A stretch of DNA of 64,000 nucleotides from CAXBNB01 sp049115735 (GTDB lineage: Bacteria > Bacteroidota > Bacteroidia > Cytophagales > Cyclobacteriaceae): positions 7,781 through 71,780 of the forward strand of contig JAGDZP010000024.1 in assembly GCA_049115735.1 (NCBI GenBank). The letters are read 5' to 3'. The notes below the pieces were generated by a model that was not told the origin of the DNA, did not search any database, and saw only the letters and a list, made by a program, of their open reading frames with translations. Position numbers and translations under genes: made by a program. Position 1 is the first letter of the stretch. Each line of letters opens with the position of its first letter. Positions 46,017 through 55,499 of the stretch are shown here, piece after piece.

Positions 46017-48257
46017 TCATATTGCTCCGGGGGTTAAGTTTCTTTTTAGATATTCAAACATCGTTTTTCTAAGGTGCAAAGTAGTATTGTCTCGCTCCTT
46101 AATGCTATGTGATCTCATAGGATATTCTACCATAGTAAAATATTTGTTTTGTTTGATCAATTCATCAACCAGCCTTTCACAGCTTTGATAGTGACAATTG
46201 TCATCTCCAGACCCATGTATCAACAATAGGTTACCTTCCAAATTCTTTGCATGGGTAATTGGGCTTCCTTCTCTATATCCATACTCATTGTCCTCGGGTA
46301 AGCTCATGAAACGTTCTTGATATATTGTATCATACAACATTTGATCACTAATAAAGGCGATAGCAATTCCGGTTTTGTATATTTCAGGAAATCGGAACAA
46401 GCAATTCAATGACATGGACCCACCACCACTCCATCCCCAAATTCCTATTCTATCCGAATCTACAAAATCCCATTCCATAATTTTGCGTGCGGCTGCTGCC
46501 TGGTCTTTTGCTGCCAAAATCCCAATTTGCTTATATATACTTTTTCTCCAAGCCCTACCGCGTGGCACCTTAGTTCCTCGGTTATCTATACTCATTACAA
46601 GGTAGCCCTGATTGGCTAAAAATTGATGCCACAACATATTTCTAGACCAGCTGTCCTGAACTGTACTGCCTGCCGGTTCGCCATAGACAAAAAATAACAC
46701 CGGGTATTTATTTGAAGAATCAAAATCTTTGGGCTTTATCATCCAGCCATCCAATTCGGTTCCGTCATCTATAGTTACCCGAAAGAACTCCTTTTCCTGT
46801 CTGTTCACCTCCGCCAATTTCTTCCTAAGGTCTTCATTACCTTCCAATAAACGAATGGTCTTATGATCAGGAAGTGAAATAAGATCTATTTGGGAAGGAG
46901 TGGAATGATTTGAATAAGTATGGATGGCGTATTTGCTATCTTCGGATATCTGATACCTGTGATGTCCCGGCTGATTTGCAGGAGTCAATCTTTCAGGCTT
47001 GCCTTTTCCGTTAAGTTTACTCCGATAAAGGAATCTTTGAGTGGGGCTGTCTGGTGATGCTATGTAATAAATATATCCACCTTTTTTATCGGTTTTAAGT
47101 AAGTTGATCACTTCGAAATCTCCTTGCGTTATTGGAGTCAATTTCTGTCCATCTCGAGAGACTTTATAGGCATGCTTCCAGCCAGTCCGGTCGCTATTCC
47201 ATGTAAATTCCTTGCCATCATCCAACCAAACAAGGTCGTCATAAACATCCAACCAGGTTTCCACTTTTTCTGTAAAAATATTGTTCACAGATCCATCTGG
47301 TGCCTTTGCAAAAAATACTTTGTTGGTATTTTGCTTACGATTGAGTTGTTGAATGATGAGCTCTTCGGAAGAATATGCCCAATCCATTCTTGCCAGGTAA
47401 TGATAGCGTGGATCCCCCGGTACTTTCATCCAGGTGGTTTCATTGTTTTTCAAGTTTACAACTCCGATTCGTGAAGAGGGGTTTGTTGTACCCACTTTAG
47501 GATAAGGTATGGGTATAAGTTTAGGATAAATAGAATCTAAGTTGTTAATCATATAAAAAGTACCAATGCCTTCAGTATCCATTTGCCAGTAGGCAATTTT
47601 CTCACTATCGGGACTCCATCTAAAGCCATCTCTAAGGCTCAACTCTTCTTCATATACCCAATCAAAAGTACCATTGATAATGTTACCACCTCTATCAGCT
47701 GTGATCTGAGTTATGTGTTTAGACTTCAGATCCTCTATATAAATATTCTTTTCGCTGACATACCCTACTTTTTTTCCATCCGGAGAAAATTTAGCAAATT
47801 GAAGAGTAGTCGATTTTAGGCTGATACCCACTTGCTGCAATTCTTTTGATTGCATATTGAGCACCCAATAGTCTCCTCGGGTATGGTATCGCCATACTCT
47901 TCTGGTATTTGTAAAAATGAGTAGTTTGGAATTATTGTCAGACCACATATAATCACTCACCCTTAAAGGCTTGTTCGATCCTTTGGGGATCAAATCTTTG
48001 GCAGAAACCAATATTTTTCTATCACCTGACTCTGGGTCATATTGGACTATATCCTGTCCATACCCTGTCTGACTATTCTCTACTGAGGTGTAACCTGAGC
48101 CATCCTTAAGCCATTTTACAGGACCATACCCTTTTGACTTGTAAATATTATGTTTATAAATATCAGGCAAAGTCAATTCATTCCTCTGAGCCAGGGTGGT
48201 CAATGAACTTGAAATGAAATAAATCACTATGCAAAATTTAAGTTGAAATACCTTCAT
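46017..48257 (-). CDS. Dipeptidyl peptidase IV-like S9 prolyl peptidase
   Basis: A 746-residue exported serine peptidase with a signal peptide (1-23), an N-terminal beta-propeller and a C-terminal alpha/beta hydrolase. The catalytic triad is Ser610 in 'GWSGGGS', an Asp at 685 or 686 in 'HGSGDDNCHYQ' and His717 in 'MRSHSIKE'. 'DWVYEEEL' at 199-206 carries the paired Glu that hold the substrate N-terminus in DPP-IV. It should release X-Pro dipeptides from peptides in the periplasm. An Xaa-Pro peptidase gene lies upstream on the same strand, so the two form a proline-peptide pathway. Length and motifs are normal. Confidence 0.94.
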   Translation of the reverse strand: MKVFQLKFCIVIYFISSSLTTLAQRNELTLPDIYKHNIYKSKGYGPVKWLKDGSGYTSVENSQTGYGQDIVQYDPESGDRKILVSAKDLIPKGSNKPLRVSDYMWSDNNSKLLIFTNTRRVWRYHTRGDYWVLNMQSKELQQVGISLKSTTLQFAKFSPDGKKVGYVSEKNIYIEDLKSKHITQITADRGGNIINGTFDWVYEEELSLRDGFRWSPDSEKIAYWQMDTEGIGTFYMINNLDSIYPKLIPIPYPKVGTTNPSSRIGVVNLKNNETTWMKVPGDPRYHYLARMDWAYSSEELIIQQLNRKQNTNKVFFAKAPDGSVNNIFTEKVETWLDVYDDLVWLDDGKEFTWNSDRTGWKHAYKVSRDGQKLTPITQGDFEVINLLKTDKKGGYIYYIASPDSPTQRFLYRSKLNGKGKPERLTPANQPGHHRYQISEDSKYAIHTYSNHSTPSQIDLISLPDHKTIRLLEGNEDLRKKLAEVNRQEKEFFRVTIDDGTELDGWMIKPKDFDSSNKYPVLFFVYGEPAGSTVQDSWSRNMLWHQFLANQGYLVMSIDNRGTKVPRGRAWRKSIYKQIGILAAKDQAAAARKIMEWDFVDSDRIGIWGWSGGGSMSLNCLFRFPEIYKTGIAIAFISDQMLYDTIYQERFMSLPEDNEYGYREGSPITHAKNLEGNLLLIHGSGDDNCHYQSCERLVDELIKQNKYFTMVEYPMRSHSIKERDNTTLHLRKTMFEYLKRNLTPGAI

Positions 48258-48401
48258 TTATAATTGCTTTTGGATAAATATTTTAAATCGAAATAATGGA
48301 CAATCCACACTGTTAGAATCACAAGTAAAAATGATGTTTTAATATGGTTGAGGAAATCATTTTATTGACGCATAGGTATACTATCTTAACTTTGTTTGGG
48401 T

Positions 48402-48626
48402 AAAAATGTAACGGCCGCATCCAATGCCTTGTCTTTAGCCAATATGCCCCTTGCCGACTATGATCATCTTATTCCGCTAGATGAAGTGATTGAAACTATT
48501 TGCCAGGTGGGGAACAGCATTCCCCACACTATGCGATGTGCAAATTTATGAGGTCTGTCCATTACAAATACTGCCAAAAAACTAGTAGCAAAATTGGAGC
48601 AGTAGCAATTTTTTAAAAGCTGCTAA
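48402..48626 (+). pseudogene. sdaA: Relic of an L-serine dehydratase gene (3' end only)
   Basis: 74 codons on the plus strand copy the C-terminus of the intact sdaA at 52224. 'NVTAASNALSLANMPLADYD' and 'HLIPLDEVIETI' align with 'NVMAASNALSCANMALADYD' and 'HLIPLDEVIETM', and 'QFFKSC' ends both. There are no indels, but two in-frame stops occur: TGA in 'RCANL-stop-GLSIT' and TAG in 'KLEQ-stop-QFFKSC'. The first 450 or so residues are absent. It lies between two minus-strand peptidase genes. It is a diverged paralogue and not a recent copy. Confidence 0.93.
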
Positions 48627-48687
48627 TTATATTTCATGGAATTAATGTCAAATGGAATAAAACTAAGTAATTTGTATCCTTTGCCTT

Positions 48688-50043
48688 TCAATCAAGATTA
48701 TAGGAGAGTTCCCTGCCTAACTTTCTGCTGCCCTGGTCTGTTATAACAAAATCATTTTCGATTCTAATACCGGTAAAATCCCTATACTCTTCCAATTTTA
48801 TATAGTTGATAAAACTGGTGAATTTCTTTTCTGCTTTCCACAGATCAATTAACTGTGGGATGAAATAAATACCAGGTTCTACTGTCAACACAAAACCTCG
48901 TTGTACTTCCCTACCTAGTCTTAATGATTTAAATCCAAATTGAGTGCATTGTTTTATATGGTCGGTATAGCCGACATATTGTTCTCCAAGGTCTTCCATA
49001 TCGTGTACATCAAGTCCCATCAGATGTCCAAGCCCGCATTGAAAAAACATAGTGTGTGCGCCCTGATTTACCGCTTCTTGAACATCACCTTTCATCAGTC
49101 CAAGCATTTTCAGACCTTCGACGAGCTTTTCGCAGGCCAGTAGATGAGTGTCCCTGAATAACCGTCCAGGTTTCAAGGCATCTACCGCAGCGTTATGTGC
49201 TGACATTACTATTTGGTAAATTTCCTTTTGTTTGGTTGTAAAATTGTCACCAACAGGAAATGTTCGTGTCAGGTCGCCGGCATAATGCATGCCTGTTTCA
49301 GCTCCACAATCACATAAGAGCATATCCCCTTTCTGAAGGGTATTTCCCTTATAATTATTATGTAAAACATGACCTTCAACTGTAATAATTGCAGGAAATG
49401 ATAAACTTCCTCCAGCACTATCTGCAATACTTCGAACTTTATCTGCAATCTGCGCTTCCGTCACTCCCTCTCTGGTATACTCATGCGCAATCAACTGCAT
49501 GTCTATTGTAAGATTGACGCCCTTTTCTATTTCTTTAATCTCCACATCCGATTTAGAGGAGCGTTGCATTACAATAGCTTTAATAAGCGTTACTGAAGCT
49601 TTATTCTCTAGTAAATGAATTTCTATATCGAGCCAATCACTGATTTTTTGTGCATTTTCCGGCCGGTATGGAGGCAAAAAATGAACCTTACCTTTGAACT
49701 TTTTGACATAATCTTCAGCGAACCGAAAGCATTTCACAGCTGAAATTCCAACACAATCGCAACTACTTTCCAACGACTCCCTATCTCCCAAGAAAACCTT
49801 GTGATCAATTGTTGGATTGTCTCCAAATATAATTTCAGCGTTATTGTCAACATCAATAATTCCGCACAAGTAAGGCCTATCAATTCCAAAGAAATAAAGG
49901 AAAGTACTGTCCTGCCTAAAGGGATAAGTGTTGTTTTTGAAGTTTATACGGCTTTCTTCATTTCCCAATAAGAGGATAAGACCATTACCGACCTGCTTTT
50001 TCAGCTTTTGCCTTCGTTCAATATAAACTTCCTTTTCAAACAT
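48688..50043 (-). CDS. M24 Xaa-Pro aminopeptidase / prolidase
   Basis: A 451-residue cytoplasmic metallopeptidase. The N-terminal aminopeptidase P domain covers about 1-135 ('NNTYPFRQDSTFLYFFGI'). The pita-bread catalytic domain has the two-metal ligands: Asp in 'LLCDCGAETGMHYAGDLTRT', His in 'GLGHLMGLDVHDMED', Glu in 'LTVEPGIYF' and Glu in 'GIRIENDFVIT'. It should split the X-Pro dipeptides released by the DPP-IV-like enzyme. No signal peptide is seen. The sdaA relic lies between it and that peptidase gene. Confidence 0.93.
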   Translation of the reverse strand: MFEKEVYIERRQKLKKQVGNGLILLLGNEESRINFKNNTYPFRQDSTFLYFFGIDRPYLCGIIDVDNNAEIIFGDNPTIDHKVFLGDRESLESSCDCVGISAVKCFRFAEDYVKKFKGKVHFLPPYRPENAQKISDWLDIEIHLLENKASVTLIKAIVMQRSSKSDVEIKEIEKGVNLTIDMQLIAHEYTREGVTEAQIADKVRSIADSAGGSLSFPAIITVEGHVLHNNYKGNTLQKGDMLLCDCGAETGMHYAGDLTRTFPVGDNFTTKQKEIYQIVMSAHNAAVDALKPGRLFRDTHLLACEKLVEGLKMLGLMKGDVQEAVNQGAHTMFFQCGLGHLMGLDVHDMEDLGEQYVGYTDHIKQCTQFGFKSLRLGREVQRGFVLTVEPGIYFIPQLIDLWKAEKKFTSFINYIKLEEYRDFTGIRIENDFVITDQGSRKLGRELSYNLD

Positions 50044-50142
50044 ATCCTAATTAATTAAATAGAGTCAAAAATAGCAGGGTAAGAACTAGGATTTTTGTAC
50101 ATGTTGCCCAAAGACTGTATTATTTTAACACTTGTTCAAATC

Positions 50143-50231
50143 GTCATTATGAGTTGGTTTTGTAGCCTTCCCAAAAATGTAACCTTACCTTTTTTATGAC
50201 AGAGCTAAATTCAACTTTTTATCATAATGAC
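50143..50231. promoter_or_regulatory. Spaced 10-bp inverted repeat upstream of the M24 peptidase gene
   Basis: GTCATTATGA (50143-50152) and TCATAATGAC (50222-50231) are perfect inverted copies about 70 bases apart, between the M24 gene start and the truncated amidohydrolase. They may be paired regulator sites for the peptidase gene, or chance in AT-rich DNA. Confidence 0.3.
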
Positions 50232-50260
50232 CCTTGTTTTGGTTTAAATATTAATACTGA

Positions 50261-50974
50261 TTAGGCGACATTCATTTGTGCATGATGACAAGCTGACCTA
50301 AGCCCCATTTTCTTGTTTTCATCCAATGCAGCCTCCATGATGTCTGGCCTTACGCCAAAAAACTTTATTCCGTCAGATCCTTTCCTCGCATTTTCACGTA
50401 CCCATTCTTGGGCTCCTTTAGGTGTGGAAATCTGGGGTTTACTCCCTCTTCCGAAGGTGGTGTATGCAAGTATTCTTGGTGCGGTAATTTCATTTTTATT
50501 GCTCTTTCTTTTATGCTCAAGACCCCATTCCAGACCAACTGCTGTTCCGGGATCTCTAATGGTAGTTTCCCCATAGGCCATCCAAAGTTTAAATATATAT
50601 TCAGGGCTTGCACCTTTGCCTCTTCCTCCCATGTGGCCATGCATATCTACAAATCCGGGTAAGAGATACATTCCGTTCGCCTCCATGATTTTTGCGCCGG
50701 GTTTTGCTTTTAGTCTTTTCGAAGATTTTATTTCTACTCCAGGTGCCCCTACAACAACTATGTTTTTGATCCTATTTTGTTCTATCACAATATCTATTGG
50801 ACCAATGGGCGGTGAGCCAGTCCCATTGATCAGGGTGACTCCTCGTATAATAAGTTGTGGCAACCGCCCCTCTCCTTCGGCTCTTACGGGAGCTTTTAAC
50901 CAGTCGTTTTGTGCTTGAAGAAGGTGACATAACAGCAGAGATATTGATATTAAAATAGCAAATAGTCTTTTCAT
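50261..50974 (-). pseudogene. Amidohydrolase truncated at its 3' end
   Basis: A 237-residue product with a signal peptide ('LFAILISISLLLCHLLQAQ') and the start of an imidazolonepropionase/prolidase-type amidohydrolase: 'GVTLINGTGSPPIGPIDIVI', then 'LLPGFVDMHGHMGG' with metal ligands His112 and His114, then 'KFFGVRPDIMEAALDE'. It ends at 'SACHHAQMNVA', where relatives continue for about 300 more residues holding the other metal ligands. The 217 bases beyond the stop do not encode the missing part. I therefore read it as a deletion product that is very unlikely to be active. Its place beside prolyl peptidases suggests that the parent was a dipeptidase. Confidence 0.75.
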
Positions 50975-51171
50975 AAATTAAGATTTAGCTCCATAATTAA
51001 CGATGCTTTTTGAAATAGACAACCATACATTATTGTCATTTGTAAAATGGTTACAATAGACCTGAATAGAAATCAGTAAGTTGCCAATGGCATGTATTAT
51101 GTTAACTATTTTTGTTTCTCTTGAATTGGTAGTCAAAAACTGAAAACAACCAAATAGGCGGATAGAAAGGT

Positions 51172-52083
51172 TTATTTATTAGACTTTCTATTTTGGAACT
51201 TTTCTCGATATTCTGTTGGGGACATGTTGGTGACACTTCTAAAATGTCTATGGAAGTTCGAAATGTTGTTGTACCCAGATGCAAAACAGCACTCGCTGGT
51301 ATTATAATCTCCTTCCACAAGCATTTTACAGGCATTACCTATTCTGACTTCAATCAAAAACCTTGAAAAAGTTTTAAGGGTCTTTTGTTTGAAAAAACGA
51401 CAAAATCCAGTTGGGGTCATATTTGAAACAGAAGCTATTTCCTCAAGCGAAATTTTGTTTTTAAAGTTTGAGCTTACGTATTCAAATACCTTTTCAATTT
51501 TGGGCATATTCTTACTGACTGAGTGTAGGGGAATGCTTTCAGAAGAAATGAATTCTAGGTGTTTATTATTGGATACAGTATTCAAGATATCCAGTAATGA
51601 CAAGATTCTATCAAAGCCTGTTAAGTCAATAATGCCCTCTATTTTGGAGCCAATCTCAGCAGCTACTTCACTAGGAACTTTTATGCCGTGAATGGCATAT
51701 TCCAGCAACCTTTGAACGGCATAGGCTTCTGGCAATTTAGCCATGGTCTCAAGTAATGTATCCTGACTAAAAAACACAGATACTGCACGGGCATGGAGGT
51801 TTGGATTCCCATGGTAGTAGTCGTCATGACATCTCAAAACATGTGGTAGGTTTTTACCAAACAACAAAACATCCCCACTTTTGAAACTCTTGCTTAGTTC
51901 TCTGACGAAAAGCGAACCTTTACCTTCAATCACATAGGTAAGCTGAAACTCTTCGTGAAAATGAATAGGGTCATAAAAATAATCCAAATTCCAACTTTCG
52001 ACCCTGACGGTTTCACCGCTCTGTCGTGGTACTTTAAAGTGAAGTGGATTCATTGACAATGCTGATTTTTGATGTTTTGGCAA
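51172..52083 (-). CDS. AraC-family transcriptional regulator
   Basis: A 303-residue DNA-binding protein. The N-terminal cupin-like sensor is at about 30-110 ('FYDPIHFHEEFQLTYVIEG', 'SGDVLLFGKNLPHVLRC'). The C-terminal double helix-turn-helix is at about 195-297 ('ISLEEIASVSNMTPTGFCRF', 'ECCFASGYNNISNFHRHFR', 'SPTEYREKF'). It is divergent from sdaA with about 140 bases between, and both may be controlled from that gap. Its ligand is unknown; an amino acid or peptide signal would fit the neighbours. A start at Met12 is also possible. Confidence 0.92.
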   Translation of the reverse strand: MPKHQKSALSMNPLHFKVPRQSGETVRVESWNLDYFYDPIHFHEEFQLTYVIEGKGSLFVRELSKSFKSGDVLLFGKNLPHVLRCHDDYYHGNPNLHARAVSVFFSQDTLLETMAKLPEAYAVQRLLEYAIHGIKVPSEVAAEIGSKIEGIIDLTGFDRILSLLDILNTVSNNKHLEFISSESIPLHSVSKNMPKIEKVFEYVSSNFKNKISLEEIASVSNMTPTGFCRFFKQKTLKTFSRFLIEVRIGNACKMLVEGDYNTSECCFASGYNNISNFHRHFRSVTNMSPTEYREKFQNRKSNK

Positions 52084-52223
52084 CTAACAAATATACTTCT
52101 ATTCAAATACTGTAAGAAATCAATGAAGTATCCTGTTTGCTCAATTCCTAACATAATATCAAGTTTGAATAAGATATGTCAAAAACATTATATCTGAATT
52201 GAGTAAATTTGATAAGAAATCAG

Positions 52224-53807
52224 ATGCCTGCCATAATGAATAACTATCCTAGTATCCTCAATGATGTAATCGGCCCTGTTATGCGGGGTCCATCAAGCTC
52301 GCATTGTGCTGCCTCGTTAAGAATAGGCCGATTATGTCGAGACCTAATGAGTGAAAATATATCTAAAATACTTATCGAATTTGATCCGAATGGATCCTTA
52401 GCCACAACACACAAGAGTCAGGGTTCGGATATGGGATTGTTTGGAGGGTTTTTGGGATGGGAGGCCTATGATGAAAGGCTACCAGAGGCTCAAAGTGCCA
52501 TAAATACCGCAGGTATAGATGTTGAAATCGTAATAGTTGATATCAAAGCCGATCATCCAAATACTTATAAAATCACACTGTCCAACAGTAAGGAGACAAG
52601 GCAGATGACTGCAATTTCTACTGGTGGAGGAATGATTGAAGTAATAGAAATTGATGAAGCCAAAGTTTCTATTCAAGGAGATTTCTATGAAACATTGATT
52701 TACTGTAGATCTACTGACGAAGTCGAAAAATACATCAACGAAACAATCGAATTTGATCATCGGCTGGTTCATAAGGGAACAATGAATTTTGTCGAAATCA
52801 AATCCCAGGAGCCAATATGCGATACAATCCTGGAAGAACTGAGTTCACTTGAGGCTGTTAATTCCATTAAGCAGTTGTCACCAGTACTTCCTGTGCTTTC
52901 CAGAAATGAGTTGAAAGTTCCTTTCATCACATGTGATGAAATGTTTGCATACAATAAGGATGAAGAGCTCGCACTCTGGGAATTGGCAGTGCGATACGAA
53001 AGTATCCGTGGAAACATACTCGGTGAACAAGTCTTTGAAAGAATGAGGGAAGTTGTCAGGATAATGCAATCTTCCATCGAAAAGGGGCTAAAAGGGACGA
53101 AATATGAAGATCGAATATTGGGTAGTCAATCCCCCAACTTCAAAAAAATGCACGAAAAAGGGCAACTTGTGGATGGCAATGTGCTTAATCAGATTGTGAT
53201 GTACGTGTCTGCCATGATGGAAGTCAAAAGTTCTATGGGTGTGATTGTTGCAGCACCTACAGCAGGTTCTTGTGGGGCACTCCCAGGTGCAGTGCTTGGT
53301 ACAGCCAATTCAATGAATCTATCGGAAGATGAAGCAGTAAAAGCTATGCTTGCTGCTGGTTTGATCGGGGTATTCATAGCTGCTCATTCCACGTTTGCAG
53401 CCGAAGTAGGAGGGTGTCAGGCAGAATGTGGATCAGGTTCGTCAATGGCAGCTGCTGCTATTGTAGGGCTTGCAAATGGATCTTTGGAACAGTCGATAGC
53501 AGCAGCTTCAGTGGCTTTGCAAAACTCACTTGGTATGGTTTGTGACCCCATAGCCAATAGGGTTGAAGCCCCTTGTCTAGGAAAAAATGTAATGGCCGCA
53601 TCCAATGCCTTGTCCTGTGCGAACATGGCTCTTGCTGACTATGACCACCTGATCCCTCTTGATGAGGTGATTGAGACAATGTATGCAGTGGGCAACAGCA
53701 TTCCTCACACCTTGAGATGTACCAATTTAGGTGGTTTGTCGATCACCAAAACGGCCAAAGAGCTAGAATCAAAACTAGAACAGCAGCAATTCTTTAAAAG
53801 CTGTTGA
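52224..53807 (+). CDS. sdaA: L-serine dehydratase (L-serine ammonia-lyase), iron-sulfur type
   Basis: This cytoplasmic enzyme turns L-serine into pyruvate and ammonia with a [4Fe-4S] cluster. The beta domain is N-terminal ('GPVMRGPSSSHCAASLRIGR') and the alpha domain C-terminal, fused in one chain as is usual in Bacteroidota. Cluster and active-site segments include 'AAPTAGSCGALPGAV', 'EVGGCQAECGSGSSMAAAAI' and 'CDPIANRVEAPCLGKN'. The ATG at 52224 gives 527 residues; one at 52236 ('MNNYPSILNDVIGPVM') is equally good, and a TTG at 52209 is less likely. It is divergent from an AraC gene. A relic of a second copy is at 48402. Confidence 0.94.
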   Translation: MPAIMNNYPSILNDVIGPVMRGPSSSHCAASLRIGRLCRDLMSENISKILIEFDPNGSLATTHKSQGSDMGLFGGFLGWEAYDERLPEAQSAINTAGIDVEIVIVDIKADHPNTYKITLSNSKETRQMTAISTGGGMIEVIEIDEAKVSIQGDFYETLIYCRSTDEVEKYINETIEFDHRLVHKGTMNFVEIKSQEPICDTILEELSSLEAVNSIKQLSPVLPVLSRNELKVPFITCDEMFAYNKDEELALWELAVRYESIRGNILGEQVFERMREVVRIMQSSIEKGLKGTKYEDRILGSQSPNFKKMHEKGQLVDGNVLNQIVMYVSAMMEVKSSMGVIVAAPTAGSCGALPGAVLGTANSMNLSEDEAVKAMLAAGLIGVFIAAHSTFAAEVGGCQAECGSGSSMAAAAIVGLANGSLEQSIAAASVALQNSLGMVCDPIANRVEAPCLGKNVMAASNALSCANMALADYDHLIPLDEVIETMYAVGNSIPHTLRCTNLGGLSITKTAKELESKLEQQQFFKSC

Positions 53808-53935
53808 TGCCTTTCAGGGGAGCTTAAGTTAAATGCCATACAACATTGAAATGAGAAGTATAGGGGAATTTGTCATTGAATTGAACCCAATGGCAATAAG
53901 AATATTCAGAGACTCATTTAGAGCTTCGAAATAAT

Positions 53936-55381
53936 ATGAAACAAACAAAAAACAAATTTTTACTCTTCTTCCTTATTACGGCCACATCCTATAATTTGAT
54001 TGCTGAGAATAGACGAACTGCCCCCAATATCATTCTCATTTTTTGTGATGATCTTGGTTACGCAGATCTATCAAGTTATGGTTCGTTATGGAATCAAACT
54101 CCGGAAATCGACCAGATGGCTGTAGAAGGCCTGCGATTTACGGATTTTTATGCTGGAGCACCGGTTTGCACTCCTTCTCGGGCTGGCTTAATGACTGGTA
54201 GTTATGCTAGAAGGGTTGACCTTGACCTTGACGCAAAAAATAGATGGGTACTCTTTCCAAAAGCTAAGAAAGGTATTAACCCAAAAGAAATCATATTACC
54301 CGAAATGCTAAAAGGGGCAGGGTATTCAACAGCAATTATTGGCAAATGGCATTTGGGCGATCAGCCGCAATTTCTTCCACTGAGGCATGGATTTGATTAC
54401 TGGTATGGTATACCATATTCCAATGATATGGGCATTAGAAAGGACGATACCCCGCTGATGCCAATAATGAAAAACGAAGCAGTAATTGAGCGGCTCAATG
54501 TCCGAAAGCAGGATGATCAGGCATCCCTTACGAAACGTTATACTGATCAAGCAATAAAATGGATTGGTGAGAATAAAGAACAGTCATTTTTCCTATATCT
54601 GGCGCATACCATGCCACATAATCCTGTAGCTGCTAGGGAGCAGTTTCATCAGCAGACCAATAACCCTAAGCAAGGTTTTGGTGCTTCAGTTGCCGAAATC
54701 AGTTGGTCAACGGGTGAAATTTTGAATTATCTTAAAAAGGAGAGATTAGAAGAAAACACTCTTGTAATTTTCACTTCTGATAATGGAGGAGCACCGCATT
54801 GGGGATCAAGCAATGGTATACTCAAAGGGAGAAAAGGGCAAACCAGTGAAGGAGGTGTTCGTGTTCCATGTATTGCATGGTGGCCAGGTAAGATAAGACC
54901 TGGCAGTACCTGTACTTCTCAAGCTTCCGTTTTGGATTTCTATCCCACTATTAAGGCATTGTCAAATCTTAAATCTATGGACAAAACGAAAAGGGACGGA
55001 TTGGATATTTCAGACTACTTTTTCAATCCAGAAGCGAATCGCGAAGTACGACCGTATTTTTACTGGCATGTGGGTTATTTGCAAGGAGTTCGGTATGGCG
55101 ACTGGAAACTCAATTTGTTGGGGGAATTAAAGGGAAATGAGCAACAAAATGTAATTAAGAGTACCTACCGAATTGTAAATTACTTCGATGGCATTGAACT
55201 GTACAATCTACGTTCTGATCCGGGAGAGGGAGTTAACCTGGCTGATAAACACCCGGAAATTGTAGCTCAACTGAGAAAATTAATTGAGAAAGAAAAAACT
55301 GAGCTTGGTGAATGGACGAAAAAAGGACTGGGGGTTAGACAGACTATTTCCATAGAAAAGCCAACACCCTTGATAAAATAA
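53936..55381 (+). CDS. Exported S1-family sulfatase (CTPSR)
   Basis: A 481-residue sulfatase with a signal peptide (about 1-23). The metal-binding Asp pair is in 'IILIFCDDLGYADL' (38-39). The maturation motif is Cys78-Thr-Pro-Ser-Arg82. 'IIGKWHLGD', 'TSDNGGAPHWGSSNG' and 'LKGRKGQTSEGGVRVPC' complete the active site. This arrangement is close to N-acetylgalactosamine-6-sulfatase and arylsulfatase A types, which attack galactose or hexosamine sulfates; that is only a hint. It stands apart from the main sulfatase block, after sdaA, and the IS200-type element follows 62 bases later. Confidence 0.93.
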   Translation: MKQTKNKFLLFFLITATSYNLIAENRRTAPNIILIFCDDLGYADLSSYGSLWNQTPEIDQMAVEGLRFTDFYAGAPVCTPSRAGLMTGSYARRVDLDLDAKNRWVLFPKAKKGINPKEIILPEMLKGAGYSTAIIGKWHLGDQPQFLPLRHGFDYWYGIPYSNDMGIRKDDTPLMPIMKNEAVIERLNVRKQDDQASLTKRYTDQAIKWIGENKEQSFFLYLAHTMPHNPVAAREQFHQQTNNPKQGFGASVAEISWSTGEILNYLKKERLEENTLVIFTSDNGGAPHWGSSNGILKGRKGQTSEGGVRVPCIAWWPGKIRPGSTCTSQASVLDFYPTIKALSNLKSMDKTKRDGLDISDYFFNPEANREVRPYFYWHVGYLQGVRYGDWKLNLLGELKGNEQQNVIKSTYRIVNYFDGIELYNLRSDPGEGVNLADKHPEIVAQLRKLIEKEKTELGEWTKKGLGVRQTISIEKPTPLIK

Positions 55382-55469
55382 CTAGTCGTTTAAATTACTA
55401 TCAAACCATCATTTTTGGTGAACTGAATTATGAAACTAAACTACCACCAACAAAAGTCGGTGGGTTTGA

Positions 55470-55499
55470 AAATGTCGACAAATGTCGACAAATGTCGAC
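55470..55499. repeat. Three tandem copies of AAATGTCGAC
   Basis: A perfect 10-bp unit occurs three times at 55470-55479, 55480-55489 and 55490-55499, between the hairpin of the element and the transposase stop codon. The last copy touches the stop. Each unit contains the palindrome GTCGAC. Confidence 0.95.

Noticed and set aside
55470..55499. CRISPR-like or iteron origin reading of the triple repeat
   Set aside because: Only three immediately adjacent copies and no replication gene nearby; its place inside the transposon end is a sufficient explanation.
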